Shown here: in pieces, positions 7,844 to 16,451 of the stretch
Layout of the letters: each line of letters begins with the position of its first letter
Position numbering within the stretch: the stretch's first letter is position 1
Assembly (NCBI RefSeq): GCF_051380875.1
Contig: NZ_JBNYXW010000009.1
Span: 124,001 to 188,000 of the forward strand
DNA from: Janthinobacterium sp051380875
GTDB taxonomy: Bacteria; Pseudomonadota; Gammaproteobacteria; Burkholderiales; Burkholderiaceae_D
Direction: 5' to 3'
DNA length: 64,000 nucleotides
Notes under the pieces: model-generated
The model's input: only the letters and a program-made list of their open reading frames with translations
Databases searched by the model: none
What the model was told of the DNA's origin: nothing
Program-made: the position numbers and the translations under genes

Positions 7844-8638
7844 ATGAATACGCAAATGAATCCAGCCCAAGACCAGGCGCCAAAGAAAAAAACCATCGAG
7901 ATTTCGGGTCTGAACTTTTTTTACGGCAAGACGCAAAGCTTGCACAACGTCAATCTGGATATCCACGAGAAAAAAGTGACGGCCTTCATCGGCCCGTCCG
8001 GTTGCGGCAAGTCAACCCTGCTGCGCACGCTGAACCGCATGTATGACCTGTATCCGGGCCAGCGCGCGGAAGGCTCGATCCTGTACCGCGGCCGCAACGT
8101 GCTTGACGCGGACCAGGACGTCAACATGCTGCGCGCCAAGGTCGGCATGGTGTTCCAGAAGCCGACGCCGTTCCCGATGTCGGTCTACGACAACATCGCC
8201 TTTGGCGTGCGCCTGTATGAAGACCTGTCGAAAGGCGAGATGGACGAGCGCGTCGAGTGGGCCCTGAAAAAAGCCGCACTGTGGGGCGAAGTCAAGGATA
8301 AGCTTTCCAAGAGCGGCCTGTCGCTGTCGGGTGGCCAGCAGCAGCGCCTGTGCATCGCGCGCGGCGTGGCCGTCAAGCCAGATGTCTTGCTGCTCGATGA
8401 GCCGACTTCCGCGCTGGACCCCATTTCGACGTCGAAAGTGGAAGAGCTGATCAGCGAACTGAAACAGGACTACACGATCGCCATCGTGACGCACAACATG
8501 CAGCAGGCGGCACGCTGCTCCGACTACACGGCGTATATGTATCTGGGCGAACTGGTGGAATTTGGCGATACGGACCAGATATTCATGAATCCGGCCCGCA
8601 AGGAAACCCAGGATTACATCACCGGCCGCTTCGGCTGA
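7844..8638 (+). CDS. pstB: Phosphate ABC transporter ATP-binding protein PstB
   Basis: PstB powers phosphate import and also signals to PhoU/PhoR. The 264-residue protein shows Walker A GPSGCGKST, the signature LSGGQQQR, Walker B VLLLDEPTSALDP and the switch His in IVTHNMQQAARCSD. QKPTPFPMSVYDN is specific to PstB. It sits between pstA and phoU in the operon. Confidence 0.98.
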   Translation: MNTQMNPAQDQAPKKKTIEISGLNFFYGKTQSLHNVNLDIHEKKVTAFIGPSGCGKSTLLRTLNRMYDLYPGQRAEGSILYRGRNVLDADQDVNMLRAKVGMVFQKPTPFPMSVYDNIAFGVRLYEDLSKGEMDERVEWALKKAALWGEVKDKLSKSGLSLSGGQQQRLCIARGVAVKPDVLLLDEPTSALDPISTSKVEELISELKQDYTIAIVTHNMQQAARCSDYTAYMYLGELVEFGDTDQIFMNPARKETQDYITGRFG

Positions 8639-8698
8639 TCCGCCCCGCATCTAGCATCTAGCCGCTATATACAAGACAACTGAATACGGAGACACAGC

Positions 8699-9409
8699 AT
8701 GATAGGCGAACATTCATCCAAGCAATATGACAACGAACTCGAGGCGATCCGCTCGAAAGTGCTGCTGATGGGCGGCATCGTTGAAACCCAGTTCCTCGAC
8801 GCGATGACCTGCTTTCGCATCGGCAACCCGGAACGCGCCGACCGCGTGATACGCGAAGACGACGTCGTCAACCAGCTGGAAGTGTCGCTCGACGACGCCT
8901 GCAGCCATTTACTCGTGCGCCGCCAGCCGGCCGCCAACGATTTGCGCACCATCATGGCCACCATCAAGGTGATTATCGACCTTGAACGCGTAGGCGACGA
9001 GGCTGCCAAGATCGCCCGCGTGGCCAAAAACCTGCACCAGCGGGGCAACGGCGTCGTCAACCATTACGAGATGGTGCGCGGCATTGCCAACACGGCCACC
9101 GACATGCTGCACGACGCGCTGGACGCATTCGCGCGCAATGATGGCAAGCAGGCATTACAATTAATTGCACAAGATGCCATCATCGACCATGAGTTTCGGT
9201 CTATCATGCGCAACTTGATCACCTTTATGATGGAAGACCCGCGCACAATTTCGGCGGCGCTCGATACCCTGTGGGTGGCCAAGGCCATCGAACGGATCGG
9301 CGACCATGCGAAAAACATCGCCGAATACGTGATTTACGTGGTCGAAGGCAAGGACATCCGCCACACCAAGCTGGCTGCTCCCGCCATTTCCGAGGAGCTC
9401 CCTGAGTAA
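8699..9409 (+). CDS. phoU: Phosphate signalling regulator PhoU
   Basis: PhoU links the PstSCAB transporter to PhoR and keeps the regulon off when phosphate is ample. The 236-residue all-helical protein has the two PhoU repeats. Metal-binding segments ERVGDEAAKIARVAKNL and ERIGDHAKNIAEYV are the E/DxxxD motifs. A ribosome site CGGAGA lies 9 nt upstream. phoB follows after 5 nt. Confidence 0.97.
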   Translation: MIGEHSSKQYDNELEAIRSKVLLMGGIVETQFLDAMTCFRIGNPERADRVIREDDVVNQLEVSLDDACSHLLVRRQPAANDLRTIMATIKVIIDLERVGDEAAKIARVAKNLHQRGNGVVNHYEMVRGIANTATDMLHDALDAFARNDGKQALQLIAQDAIIDHEFRSIMRNLITFMMEDPRTISAALDTLWVAKAIERIGDHAKNIAEYVIYVVEGKDIRHTKLAAPAISEELPE

Positions 9410-9414
9410 GCTTT

Positions 9415-10104
9415 ATGGCATCTGATAAAACCACGGTATTGATTGTTGAAGATGAGCCGGCCATCGTTGAACTGGTGACCTATTCGCTGCGCGAATCGGG
9501 CTGGAATTGCTGTTCTGTACAAAACGTCGCCGATGCCTGGGAATTCATCCAGCACCGCACGCCGCATTTGATCCTGCTCGACTGGATGTTGCCGGATCAA
9601 ACGGGCTTGCGCCTGCTCTCGCGCATCCGCGCCGACCGCAATTTCGCCGCCATCCCCGTCATCATGCTCACCGCCAAGAGCATGGAAGAAGACAAACTGG
9701 CCGGCCTGAACAGCGGGGCCGACGATTACGTCACCAAGCCGTTTTCGCCGCGCGAACTGCTGGCGCGCGCCAAGGCTCTCTTGCGACGCAAGAGTCCGGA
9801 ACACGCGCAGGCGCCCATGCGCGCCGGCAACGTGGCGCTGGACCCCGTCAGCTGCACCGTGATGATGGATGAGCAGAAGATCGATATCGGCCACGCCGAA
9901 TACAAGCTGCTGAAATTCCTGCTGGCCCATCCGGAGCGCGTATTTTCGCGCAGCCAGCTGCTCGACAAGGTGTGGGGCGACCATGTGGTGATCGAGGAAC
10001 GCACGGTCGATGTCCACGTATTGCGCTTGCGCAAAGCCTTGAAAGAGGCAGAAAGCCTGATCAAGACGGTGCGCAGTGTCGGTTACATGTTGTCTGAAAA
10101 ATAA
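9415..10104 (+). CDS. phoB: Phosphate regulon response regulator PhoB
   Basis: PhoB is the DNA-binding response regulator that binds PHO boxes. The receiver domain has the acidic pair ED (residues 12-13), phospho-acceptor D56 in LLDWMLPDQTG, T in MLTAKS and K in VTKPFS. The C-terminal OmpR-type winged helix includes WGDHVVIEERTVDVHVLRLRKAL. At 229 residues it is normal length. It presumably acts on the PHO boxes at 4484-4610, making the operon autoregulated. Confidence 0.97.
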   Translation: MASDKTTVLIVEDEPAIVELVTYSLRESGWNCCSVQNVADAWEFIQHRTPHLILLDWMLPDQTGLRLLSRIRADRNFAAIPVIMLTAKSMEEDKLAGLNSGADDYVTKPFSPRELLARAKALLRRKSPEHAQAPMRAGNVALDPVSCTVMMDEQKIDIGHAEYKLLKFLLAHPERVFSRSQLLDKVWGDHVVIEERTVDVHVLRLRKALKEAESLIKTVRSVGYMLSEK

Positions 10105-10115
10105 AGCTTGCCTCT

Positions 10116-11432
10116 ATGAATCCGAAATTGCTGTTCTGGGTGCCGGCCGCCTTGCGCATGGTGCTGGTGCTGCTGGGCGTGGCGATCGTCTGGTATCTGT
10201 TTGGCGCCACGTATGCGCTGGGTATTGCCTTCGTGCTGATGGTCATGGCGGTGTTCGTGCAGCTGTCGTACCTGTTCCAGCTGAGTAACTGGCTGGACAA
10301 TCCGCAAAGCGCCAGGCTGCCCGACGGCTGGGGCGCCTGGACCAGCATCTTCGCGCGCCTGTACCGCATGCGCCGCGACGACGAGAAAAACCAGGCCGAG
10401 CTGACGGAATGGCTGGCGCGTTTCCGCCAGGCCATGCATCTGCTGCCGGACGGCGTCGTCATCATGGATGACGTGCTGTTCCTCGAATGGTGCAATCCGG
10501 CCGCCGAGAAGCACCTGGGCCTGACGCACGAGCGCGACAAGGGCATGCGCGTCACCAACCTGATCCGCAGCCCCGAGTTCATGGACTACATCATCCTGGG
10601 CCGCTACGACCAGCCCTTGACGATCACCTTTCGCAACCGCAAGCTGATCGTGCAGATCATTCCCTTCGAGAACCGCCGCCAGATTCTCGTCACGCACGAT
10701 GTAACGGAGACCGAGCGCCTGGAACGGATGCGCCGCGACTTCATCGCCAACGCCTCGCACGAACTGCGCACGCCGCTCACCGTCATCGTGGGCTTCCTGG
10801 AAATCGCTTCCACTGAGCTGGACCTGGACGCCGCCACGCGCGCCGCCCACATCAAGCTGATGACGGAGCAGGGCCACCGCATGCAGCACCTGATCGAGGA
10901 CATGCTGACCCTGTCGCGCCTGGAATCGGTCGATTACCCGCTGCGCCCCGAGCCGGTGGACATCAAGAAGCTGATGCAGCAGGTCTTGCGCGACGCCAAG
11001 GGCTTGTCGGCCGGCAAGCACGAAGTGACAATGGAATGCAATGGCCCTGACATGCTGGGCAGCTACGACGAGCTCTACAGTGCCTTTGGCAACCTCGCTT
11101 CGAACGCCGTGCGCTACACGCCGGCCGGTGGCAGCATCACCCTGCGCTGGCAGGAGGGCCCGTCCGGACCGCAATTCATCGCGCAAGACACGGGCATCGG
11201 CATCAGCCCTGAGCATATCTCGCGTCTGACGGAACGTTTTTACCGCGTCGACAAGAGCCGTTCGCGCGAAACCCAGGGTACGGGCCTGGGCCTGGCCATC
11301 GTCAAGCACGTGCTGCTGCGCCATGGGGGGACTTTGGCCATCGATTCCGTCGCCGACAAGGGCAGCAGCTTTATCGTCAGCATGCCAAAATCTGTCGTCA
11401 CGCCACTGCAGGGCGAGCTGCTGGCCAAGTAA
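10116..11432 (+). CDS. phoR: Phosphate regulon sensor histidine kinase PhoR
   Basis: PhoR phosphorylates PhoB under phosphate limitation. The 438-residue protein has two N-terminal membrane helices with almost no periplasmic loop, as in E. coli PhoR. A PAS domain follows (about 95-190), then the HisKA domain with H215 in NASHELRTPLTV, and the ATPase domain with N-box NLASNAVRYTP and DTGIGISPEH, RSRETQGTGLGLAI. It follows phoB by 11 nt and closes the operon; a hairpin lies 7 nt after its stop. Confidence 0.97.
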   Translation: MNPKLLFWVPAALRMVLVLLGVAIVWYLFGATYALGIAFVLMVMAVFVQLSYLFQLSNWLDNPQSARLPDGWGAWTSIFARLYRMRRDDEKNQAELTEWLARFRQAMHLLPDGVVIMDDVLFLEWCNPAAEKHLGLTHERDKGMRVTNLIRSPEFMDYIILGRYDQPLTITFRNRKLIVQIIPFENRRQILVTHDVTETERLERMRRDFIANASHELRTPLTVIVGFLEIASTELDLDAATRAAHIKLMTEQGHRMQHLIEDMLTLSRLESVDYPLRPEPVDIKKLMQQVLRDAKGLSAGKHEVTMECNGPDMLGSYDELYSAFGNLASNAVRYTPAGGSITLRWQEGPSGPQFIAQDTGIGISPEHISRLTERFYRVDKSRSRETQGTGLGLAIVKHVLLRHGGTLAIDSVADKGSSFIVSMPKSVVTPLQGELLAK

Positions 11433-11438
11433 TGGGGG

Positions 11439-11460
11439 CAGGGGATGGCTCCCCTGTGTT
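11439..11460 (+). terminator. Hairpin after phoR
   Basis: CAGGGGA (11439-11445) and TCCCCTG (11450-11456) form a perfect 7-bp stem with a TGGC loop, followed by TGTT. The T-tract is poor, so termination may be partial. Confidence 0.5.
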
Positions 11461-11506
11461 CCAAGGCGACTAGTGCAATGTTGGCAAAAGTCGTTACAAT
11501 CGGGCC

Positions 11507-12703
11507 ATGACTTTAATCAACACTTCTTTTCGCCATGCCGGCGCGCAGCAACTGGCCCAGTCGCTGCTGGCCGCGCGCCAAGCCACCTTGTCCCTGTTTG
11601 ATTGTTATGTATCAGCCGGGCTGGATCTGGTCGAGCGCATGCCCCGCCATGCGCAACTCAACCCGCCCCTGTGGCAGCTCGCGCATATCGCCTGGTTTGC
11701 CGAGTGGTACATCCTGCGTGAAGCCCCATCGAGCCATCCGGCCGACGCCCTCTATCATTCCCTGCTGACGCGCGGCGACGACCTGTTTGACGCCAACATG
11801 GTGGCGCAGCGCGCCCGCTGGAAAGTGGACTTGCCCAGCCCGGGCGCCGTCAAGACGTATTGCCATGAAGTGCTGGACAGGGTGCTCGATAAACTCTCGC
11901 GCGTAGCCAATGTCGACGGCGTCCTGTATCCCTACCGGCTGGCGCTGGCGCATGAAGACTTGTGCGGCGAGCAATTGCTGGCCGGCTTGCAATGGCTGGG
12001 CCTGGAAGCGCCCGACACGCTGCCAGCGAGCCTGGCCTTGCCGCCAGCGGCGGGCGAAATTGCCTTTGCGGGCGGCAGCATCGAACTGGGTTCCCCGCGC
12101 GATGCCGGTTTTGCCTTCGACAATGAATGTCCATCGTACGCCTGTTATGTGCCGCCATTTTCCATCGATGCTTGCGCCGTATCAAACGCACAGTTTGCCG
12201 ATTTCGTCGCCGATGGCGGTTACCAGAACCGCCAGTTCTGGAGCGCCGCCGGTAGCGCCTGGCTGATGCAGCAGGAGCGCTCATCGCCGCTGTACTGGCT
12301 GCGCGACGCCACGCAGTGGCGCACCGTGCGGTTTGGCCAGCCGATGCTGCTGGCGCCAAACGAAGCCGTGCGCCATATCAATCTGTATGAGGCGCAGGCG
12401 TATTGCGCCTGGGCAGGGCGCCGTCTGGCGAGCGAGGCGGAATGGGAGTATGCTGCGCTGTCCGGCCACCCGCTGTTCCAGTGGGGGCAGGTGTGGGAAT
12501 GGACGGCAACGCCGTTCGAGCCGTATCCGGGCTTTGCCTTTGATGCGTGGCGCGAATATTCGGCGCCGTATTTCATGCAGCACCAGGTGCTGCGCGGCGC
12601 CGCGTTCGCCACGCCGCCGCGCCTGCGCTCGCCGCGCATGCGCGCTTTCCATGCGCCGGAGCGGGGCGACATCTATGCCGGCCTGCGCACCTGCTCCTGG
12701 TAA
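11507..12703 (+). CDS. EgtB/SenA-type nonheme-iron sulfoxide (selenoxide) synthase family protein with altered iron motif
   Basis: The 398-residue protein has an N-terminal DinB_2-like four-helix domain (about 10-160) and a C-terminal formylglycine-enzyme (FGE/SUMF1) domain (about 185-398). The tail APERGDIYAGLRTCSW resembles EgtB relatives, including selenoneine synthase SenA. Such enzymes join cysteine or a selenosugar to hercynine. The first iron-ligand region is kept (WQLAHIAWFAEW). The expected HX3HXE motif reads HEDLCGE, with Cys (TGC) where the second His should be. No egtD, senB or senC neighbour is present. The ATG has no ribosome site and TACAAT (11495-11500) places transcription start near the ATG, so the mRNA may be leaderless. 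Family call is good; activity is uncertain. Confidence 0.7.
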   Translation: MTLINTSFRHAGAQQLAQSLLAARQATLSLFDCYVSAGLDLVERMPRHAQLNPPLWQLAHIAWFAEWYILREAPSSHPADALYHSLLTRGDDLFDANMVAQRARWKVDLPSPGAVKTYCHEVLDRVLDKLSRVANVDGVLYPYRLALAHEDLCGEQLLAGLQWLGLEAPDTLPASLALPPAAGEIAFAGGSIELGSPRDAGFAFDNECPSYACYVPPFSIDACAVSNAQFADFVADGGYQNRQFWSAAGSAWLMQQERSSPLYWLRDATQWRTVRFGQPMLLAPNEAVRHINLYEAQAYCAWAGRRLASEAEWEYAALSGHPLFQWGQVWEWTATPFEPYPGFAFDAWREYSAPYFMQHQVLRGAAFATPPRLRSPRMRAFHAPERGDIYAGLRTCSW

Positions 12704-12736
12704 AGTGCCAGGAACAGAAATAATTTCAGGATACCT

Positions 12737-14683
12737 TTGAGTACAGATAACGCTCCGCAATTCATTCCCAAACGCATCACGCCTACGCCGGAACAGGTGG
12801 CCATCCAGACGGCGCAAAAGAAAGTCGTCTTGATCGATGCCAATGCCGGCGCCGCCAAGACGACGACCCTGGCCCTGCGCGTGGCCGAAGCGCTGCACCG
12901 GGGCCGCGCGCCCGAACGCATGCTGGCGCTGGTGTTTACGGAAGCGGCGCGGGTGGCCCTGCGCCAGCGCCTGCTGGAAGTGGGCGTGCCGCTGGGCGTC
13001 GTCAAGCGCCTGGCCATCGACACCTTCGACGCGTTTGCCGCCAAGGTGCTGCTGCAGATGGAGCGCATGCAGGTGGCCAGTATGCGCAGCGACGAAGAGC
13101 TGCGCCCCGTGGCTTGGGAAGCACTGGAAGTGGTGTCGGAGAAATACGCCGACCGCTACCCGCTGGAAATCAATACGACGAATGGCGCCATTGCCGAGTT
13201 TTTAAAATTGCAATTGCGCACCAAGGCGCGCATGGATTTGCATGGCGCCGATTTTGAAAGTAATTCCACGGAGGACAACCTGGAAATGCTGGGCATGTCG
13301 CGCACGCATTATCTGTGGCTGCGCGAATACGAAGGCTTGCGCGGCGCCGACACAGGTGATATCCAGTTCCGCGCGCCGTTCGACGCCACCTATGACCTGG
13401 TGCGCATGCTCGACGGCGATGAGCCGCTGCGCCAGCAGTTGCCCGCCTTCCAGATCATCGTTGCCGATGAATTGCACGATTTGAACGAGGCTTCGTTCCG
13501 CTTGCTGACCATGCTGATACGCCGTGGCAACGCATTTTTCTGCGGCGCCGGCGACAAGGATCAAGTCATCTATACCTGGTCGGGCGCCGACCACCGCTTC
13601 CTGCGCCAGCGCTTCGAGCAAGAGTTTCCTGCCTTGCAGCGCTTGCCGCTGACAGCGTCCTACCGCTACGGCCCGCAATTGGCGCAAGCCGTGGGCGTGC
13701 TGAAAAACAAGGCCAGCGTGTCGGCCCTGTCGCGCGCTACCGTCATCGAACTGTTGCAATACGACCATACGCTGCCGCAGGCGTGCAGCGCGCAACTGAT
13801 CGCCGCGCTCGAACATGCGCATGCTGGCACGACAGCCATCTTGCTGCGCGACCGCGACCAGGCGATCCGCGTGGAAACGGCGCTGTTCCAGAGTGGCATC
13901 GCATATGGCCTGGTGGACATGAACAGCTATTTACTGAGTCAGGAAGTGCTGATGCTGCGCGGCATGGTCGCCATCGCCCGCAAGGATTTGCACGCCATCA
14001 AAAGCGGCCCGCGCCGCGGCGAAATCCTCGAAGCCCTCGTGGCGTTCGCGGAAATCCCGTTTACGCGCCCGGAGTTGCAGCAAGCCAAGGCCGACGTGGC
14101 CAATTATCCGGACTTGCTGGAAGGTTTTTTAAGCAATCAATTGGCCAAGTCCCACAACCAGGCCAAGGCGGCCTTGACGTTGGCCGCCGTCGATTATCTG
14201 CGCGCGCTGCCTGCCGACGCCCCGGCAGGTGCCGCCCTGCAGCACATCTTTGGCTTGATGCAACTGGAACAGACGGCGCGCCGCATCTATGTCGACCCGG
14301 CCCAGGCGCGTGTCGTGGCCCGCTCCTTGCACGGTTTTATCGATGTCTGCAGCGAAGCGGGCGTGGCGCTAGGTGGCTTTGGCGGCTGGCTGGGCGAGAT
14401 GGAAGACGCCGTCGCCGTGACCAGCGGCAAGGCCAAGCTGGTCATCGCCTGCATCGACCAGATCAAGGGCCTGGAATACAACCACGTGATCTTGCCCTAC
14501 CTGGCCGTCGATGAGTTCCCGCGCAGCAAGACCGACCCGCTAGAAGAGGAAAACCGCTTTTATGTGGCCGCCACGCGCGCACGCGACAGGCTCACCTTGC
14601 TGACACCGGAAGATCCCGCTTATCAAAGCCGCTACATCGCCGCCTTGCAGCTCAAGAGCAAGATTGTTGCGCCCAAGGCATAA
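12737..14683 (+). CDS. UvrD/Rep-like superfamily 1 helicase
   Basis: The 648-residue protein has a Walker A variant DANAGAAKTTTLAL (about 35-48), motif II VADELHDLNEASF, motif III DKDQVIYTWSGADHRF, motif IV/V region IDQIKGLEYNHVILP and motif VI NRFYVAATRARDRLTLL. These place it with UvrD-like DNA helicases; the core is divergent (DELHD instead of DExQD). It starts with TTG, supported by AGGA 5 nt upstream. It follows the EgtB-like gene by 33 nt, but no functional link is apparent. Role in repair or recombination is inferred from family only. Confidence 0.85.
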   Translation: MSTDNAPQFIPKRITPTPEQVAIQTAQKKVVLIDANAGAAKTTTLALRVAEALHRGRAPERMLALVFTEAARVALRQRLLEVGVPLGVVKRLAIDTFDAFAAKVLLQMERMQVASMRSDEELRPVAWEALEVVSEKYADRYPLEINTTNGAIAEFLKLQLRTKARMDLHGADFESNSTEDNLEMLGMSRTHYLWLREYEGLRGADTGDIQFRAPFDATYDLVRMLDGDEPLRQQLPAFQIIVADELHDLNEASFRLLTMLIRRGNAFFCGAGDKDQVIYTWSGADHRFLRQRFEQEFPALQRLPLTASYRYGPQLAQAVGVLKNKASVSALSRATVIELLQYDHTLPQACSAQLIAALEHAHAGTTAILLRDRDQAIRVETALFQSGIAYGLVDMNSYLLSQEVLMLRGMVAIARKDLHAIKSGPRRGEILEALVAFAEIPFTRPELQQAKADVANYPDLLEGFLSNQLAKSHNQAKAALTLAAVDYLRALPADAPAGAALQHIFGLMQLEQTARRIYVDPAQARVVARSLHGFIDVCSEAGVALGGFGGWLGEMEDAVAVTSGKAKLVIACIDQIKGLEYNHVILPYLAVDEFPRSKTDPLEEENRFYVAATRARDRLTLLTPEDPAYQSRYIAALQLKSKIVAPKA

Positions 14684-14730
14684 ATCTTTTGCTGCAGGAC
14701 TACTTTTTGCGAAAGCGGAAAAAGGGCATA

Positions 14731-14769
14731 CTTGGTTGGTGTGATTGACAGCAATCTGAACCAACCAAG
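14731..14769 (+). promoter_or_regulatory. Inverted repeat overlapping the ribosome site of the epimerase gene
   Basis: CTTGGTTGGT (14731-14740) and ACCAACCAAG (14760-14769) are perfect 10-bp arms with a 19-nt loop. The right arm runs into the AAGGAG ribosome site (14767-14772), and the ATG is at 14779. In RNA the stem could mask the ribosome site; as DNA it could be an operator. The sequence cannot decide between these. Confidence 0.55.
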
Positions 14770-14778
14770 GAGCAAAAC

Positions 14779-15681
14779 ATGAAAGTATTTCTGACAGGCG
14801 CTGCGGGCTTTATTGGCAGTTCCATCGCGGCGGGCCTGATGCACGCGGGCCATCAGGTCACGGGCCTGGTGCGCAGGCCTGAACAGGTAGCGGAACTGGC
14901 GTCCATCGGTGTGCAAGGCGTGGTTGGCACGTTGAGCGACCGCGAACTGATCATCGAACAGGCGCGCGCGGCGGACGCGGTCATCAATGCGGCCAGCAGC
15001 GACCACCGGGGCGCCGTGGAATCGATCATCGAAGCGCTGGCGGGAACCAATAAACCATTCCTGCACACGAGTGGCTCGTCTATCGTGGGCGACGCTTCGG
15101 GCGGCGAGGGCACGCAACAGATTTATGACGAAGACAAGTTGCCGGCCGCCACGGCCGACAAGGCGGCCCGGGTCGCCATCGATGATCTGGTGCTGGCCAG
15201 CGCAAGCCTGGGTGTGCGCGCCAGCGTGCTGTGCAACACCCTGATCTACGGCCATGGCGCCTTGCCGCGCGACAGCGTGCAACTGCCACGCTTGCTGAAA
15301 CAGGCACGCAAGAGCGGCATCGTGCGCCACGTGGGGCCGGGCCGCAATAGTTGGTCCAACGTGCATATCGACGATGTCGTCAGCCTGTACTTGCTGGCGC
15401 TGGAAAAGTCGCCGGCCGGCACGTTTTACTTTGTCGAGTCGGGCGAAGCGGCTTTCCGCGACATGACGGCCGCCATCGCCGAAGCACTTGGGCTGGGACC
15501 TGCGCAAGACTGGCCCTTGCCGGAAGCGATAGCCGAATGGGGCTACGAAATGGCGTCGTATGGCCTGGGTTCGAACAGCCGCGTGCGCGGCGAACGGGCG
15601 CGCAAACTGCTGGGTTGGCAAGCGCAGGGACCATCGGTGCTGGAATGGATCAGGCACTACATGCTCAATCCCCCGCACTGA
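14779..15681 (+). CDS. NAD(P)-dependent epimerase/dehydratase (extended-type SDR family)
   Basis: The 300-residue protein begins MKVFLTGAAGFIGSSIAAGL, the Rossmann TGxxGxxG motif. It continues with SGSSIVGDASGG and the substrate region VGPGRNSWSNVHIDDVVSLYLLALE, typical of atypical NAD-dependent epimerase-like reductases. The catalytic YxxxK motif is not obvious, so it may be an atypical SDR with a reductase role. It stands alone behind a perfect inverted repeat at its ribosome site, suggesting individual regulation. The substrate cannot be told from sequence. Confidence 0.85.
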   Translation: MKVFLTGAAGFIGSSIAAGLMHAGHQVTGLVRRPEQVAELASIGVQGVVGTLSDRELIIEQARAADAVINAASSDHRGAVESIIEALAGTNKPFLHTSGSSIVGDASGGEGTQQIYDEDKLPAATADKAARVAIDDLVLASASLGVRASVLCNTLIYGHGALPRDSVQLPRLLKQARKSGIVRHVGPGRNSWSNVHIDDVVSLYLLALEKSPAGTFYFVESGEAAFRDMTAAIAEALGLGPAQDWPLPEAIAEWGYEMASYGLGSNSRVRGERARKLLGWQAQGPSVLEWIRHYMLNPPH

Positions 15682-15757
15682 TCGATGCGCGGTTTGATGC
15701 AGCACAAGCAACCTCATCTGTGTGCGCTAGCGAACGGTGTTTTTCCGCGATCGCAGG

Positions 15758-15956
15758 TATGATGGCTTTGTTGGGTTGAGACGCACTGCCGCGAAGTTGG
15801 CGGCATGTTCGATCTTCCAGCAGGTCAGCCGGTCGCCTCAAGGATCGGCACCATATTTCCTCTGCATGCGCATGCTCGTCATGAGACTGTGCATCGGATC
15901 CGCAAGTCGTGTACTGCATTACCCCTTCAAGGCCGGCGCGAGCCGGTCTTTTTTTT
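15758..15956 (+). ncRNA. Candidate small RNA ending in an intrinsic terminator
   Basis: This 386-bp gap holds no credible reading frame. A TATGAT element (15758-15763) could start a transcript near 15770, although no good -35 is visible. It would end at a very strong terminator (15931-15956), giving about 187 nt. Inside, TGCCGC (15787-15792) pairs with GCGGCA (15800-15805), and CGATCTT pairs imperfectly with AAGGATCG further on. It does not show the conserved SRP RNA core and I do not recognise an Rfam family. It could simply be a long 3' UTR of the upstream gene. Confidence 0.35.
15931..15956 (+). terminator. Strong rho-independent terminator
   Basis: GGCCGGC (15931-15937), GNRA-type loop GCGA, GCCGGTC (15942-15948), then eight T residues (15949-15956). 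It insulates the downstream LiaF-like operon and ends whatever is transcribed from the gap before it. Confidence 0.88.
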
Positions 15957-16067
15957 CGCCTCGTTGTTTCGCCACCCACCGTCCCGTATTCGCCATTCGC
16001 CGAACAAGGCTGTCGCTGCGCGGCCATCGCGCGTATCGTTACGATTAATCAACATCAAGGGGCTCTC

Positions 16068-16451
16068 GTGAAACCTGAACAAGCGTATGGCCGGCGTACC
16101 CAGCTGCTGTGGGGCGTGCTGCTGATCGCCATCGGCGCCATCATCCTGCTGGACCGGCTCGATGTGATCATCCTCCACGATTACTATGCACTATGGCATT
16201 ATTGGCCGGTGATCATGCTCGTCTTCGGGCTCAACAAGCTGCTGGCGCCCGTGTCCGCCAGGCAGGTGCTGAGTGGCCTGTGGCTGAATTTCTTCGCCGC
16301 CTGGTGGTATGTGTCGTATGAAGAACTGTGGAACTTGAATTTCTACAATAGCTGGCCGGCCTTGCTTATCGCGTGGGGCGTGGGGCTGGTGCTCGAACCG
16401 CTGTTGAACAAACATTTTATTGCCTACCGGGAGTCCGAGCATGAAAAATAA
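16068..16451 (+). CDS. LiaF-like N-terminal membrane protein (DUF5668)
   Basis: The product is 127 residues from a GTG start at 16068, chosen because AAGGGG lies 5 nt upstream and KPEQAYGRRTQLLWGVLL gives a sensible short cytoplasmic end before the membrane part. It has about four hydrophobic segments (LLIAIGAIILLDRLDVI; WPVIMLVFGLNKLL; LWLNFFAAWWYV; WPALLIAWGVGLVLEPLL), like the membrane half of LiaF-type proteins. It overlaps the next gene by 11 nt. With that gene and the downstream kinase-regulator pair it looks like one envelope-sensing operon; this is inferred from context. Confidence 0.8.
   Translation: MKPEQAYGRRTQLLWGVLLIAIGAIILLDRLDVIILHDYYALWHYWPVIMLVFGLNKLLAPVSARQVLSGLWLNFFAAWWYVSYEELWNLNFYNSWPALLIAWGVGLVLEPLLNKHFIAYRESEHEK

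Noticed and set aside
14632..15717. A 361-codon minus-strand frame opposite the epimerase gene
   Set aside because: The plus-strand gene has a ribosome site and Rossmann motif; the opposite frame has neither and runs into the helicase gene.
15682..15956. SRP (4.5S) or 6S RNA in the gap before the LiaF-like operon
   Set aside because: The conserved SRP core (GGAAGGAAGCAGCC-type) is absent, and the long 6S closing stem is not evident.
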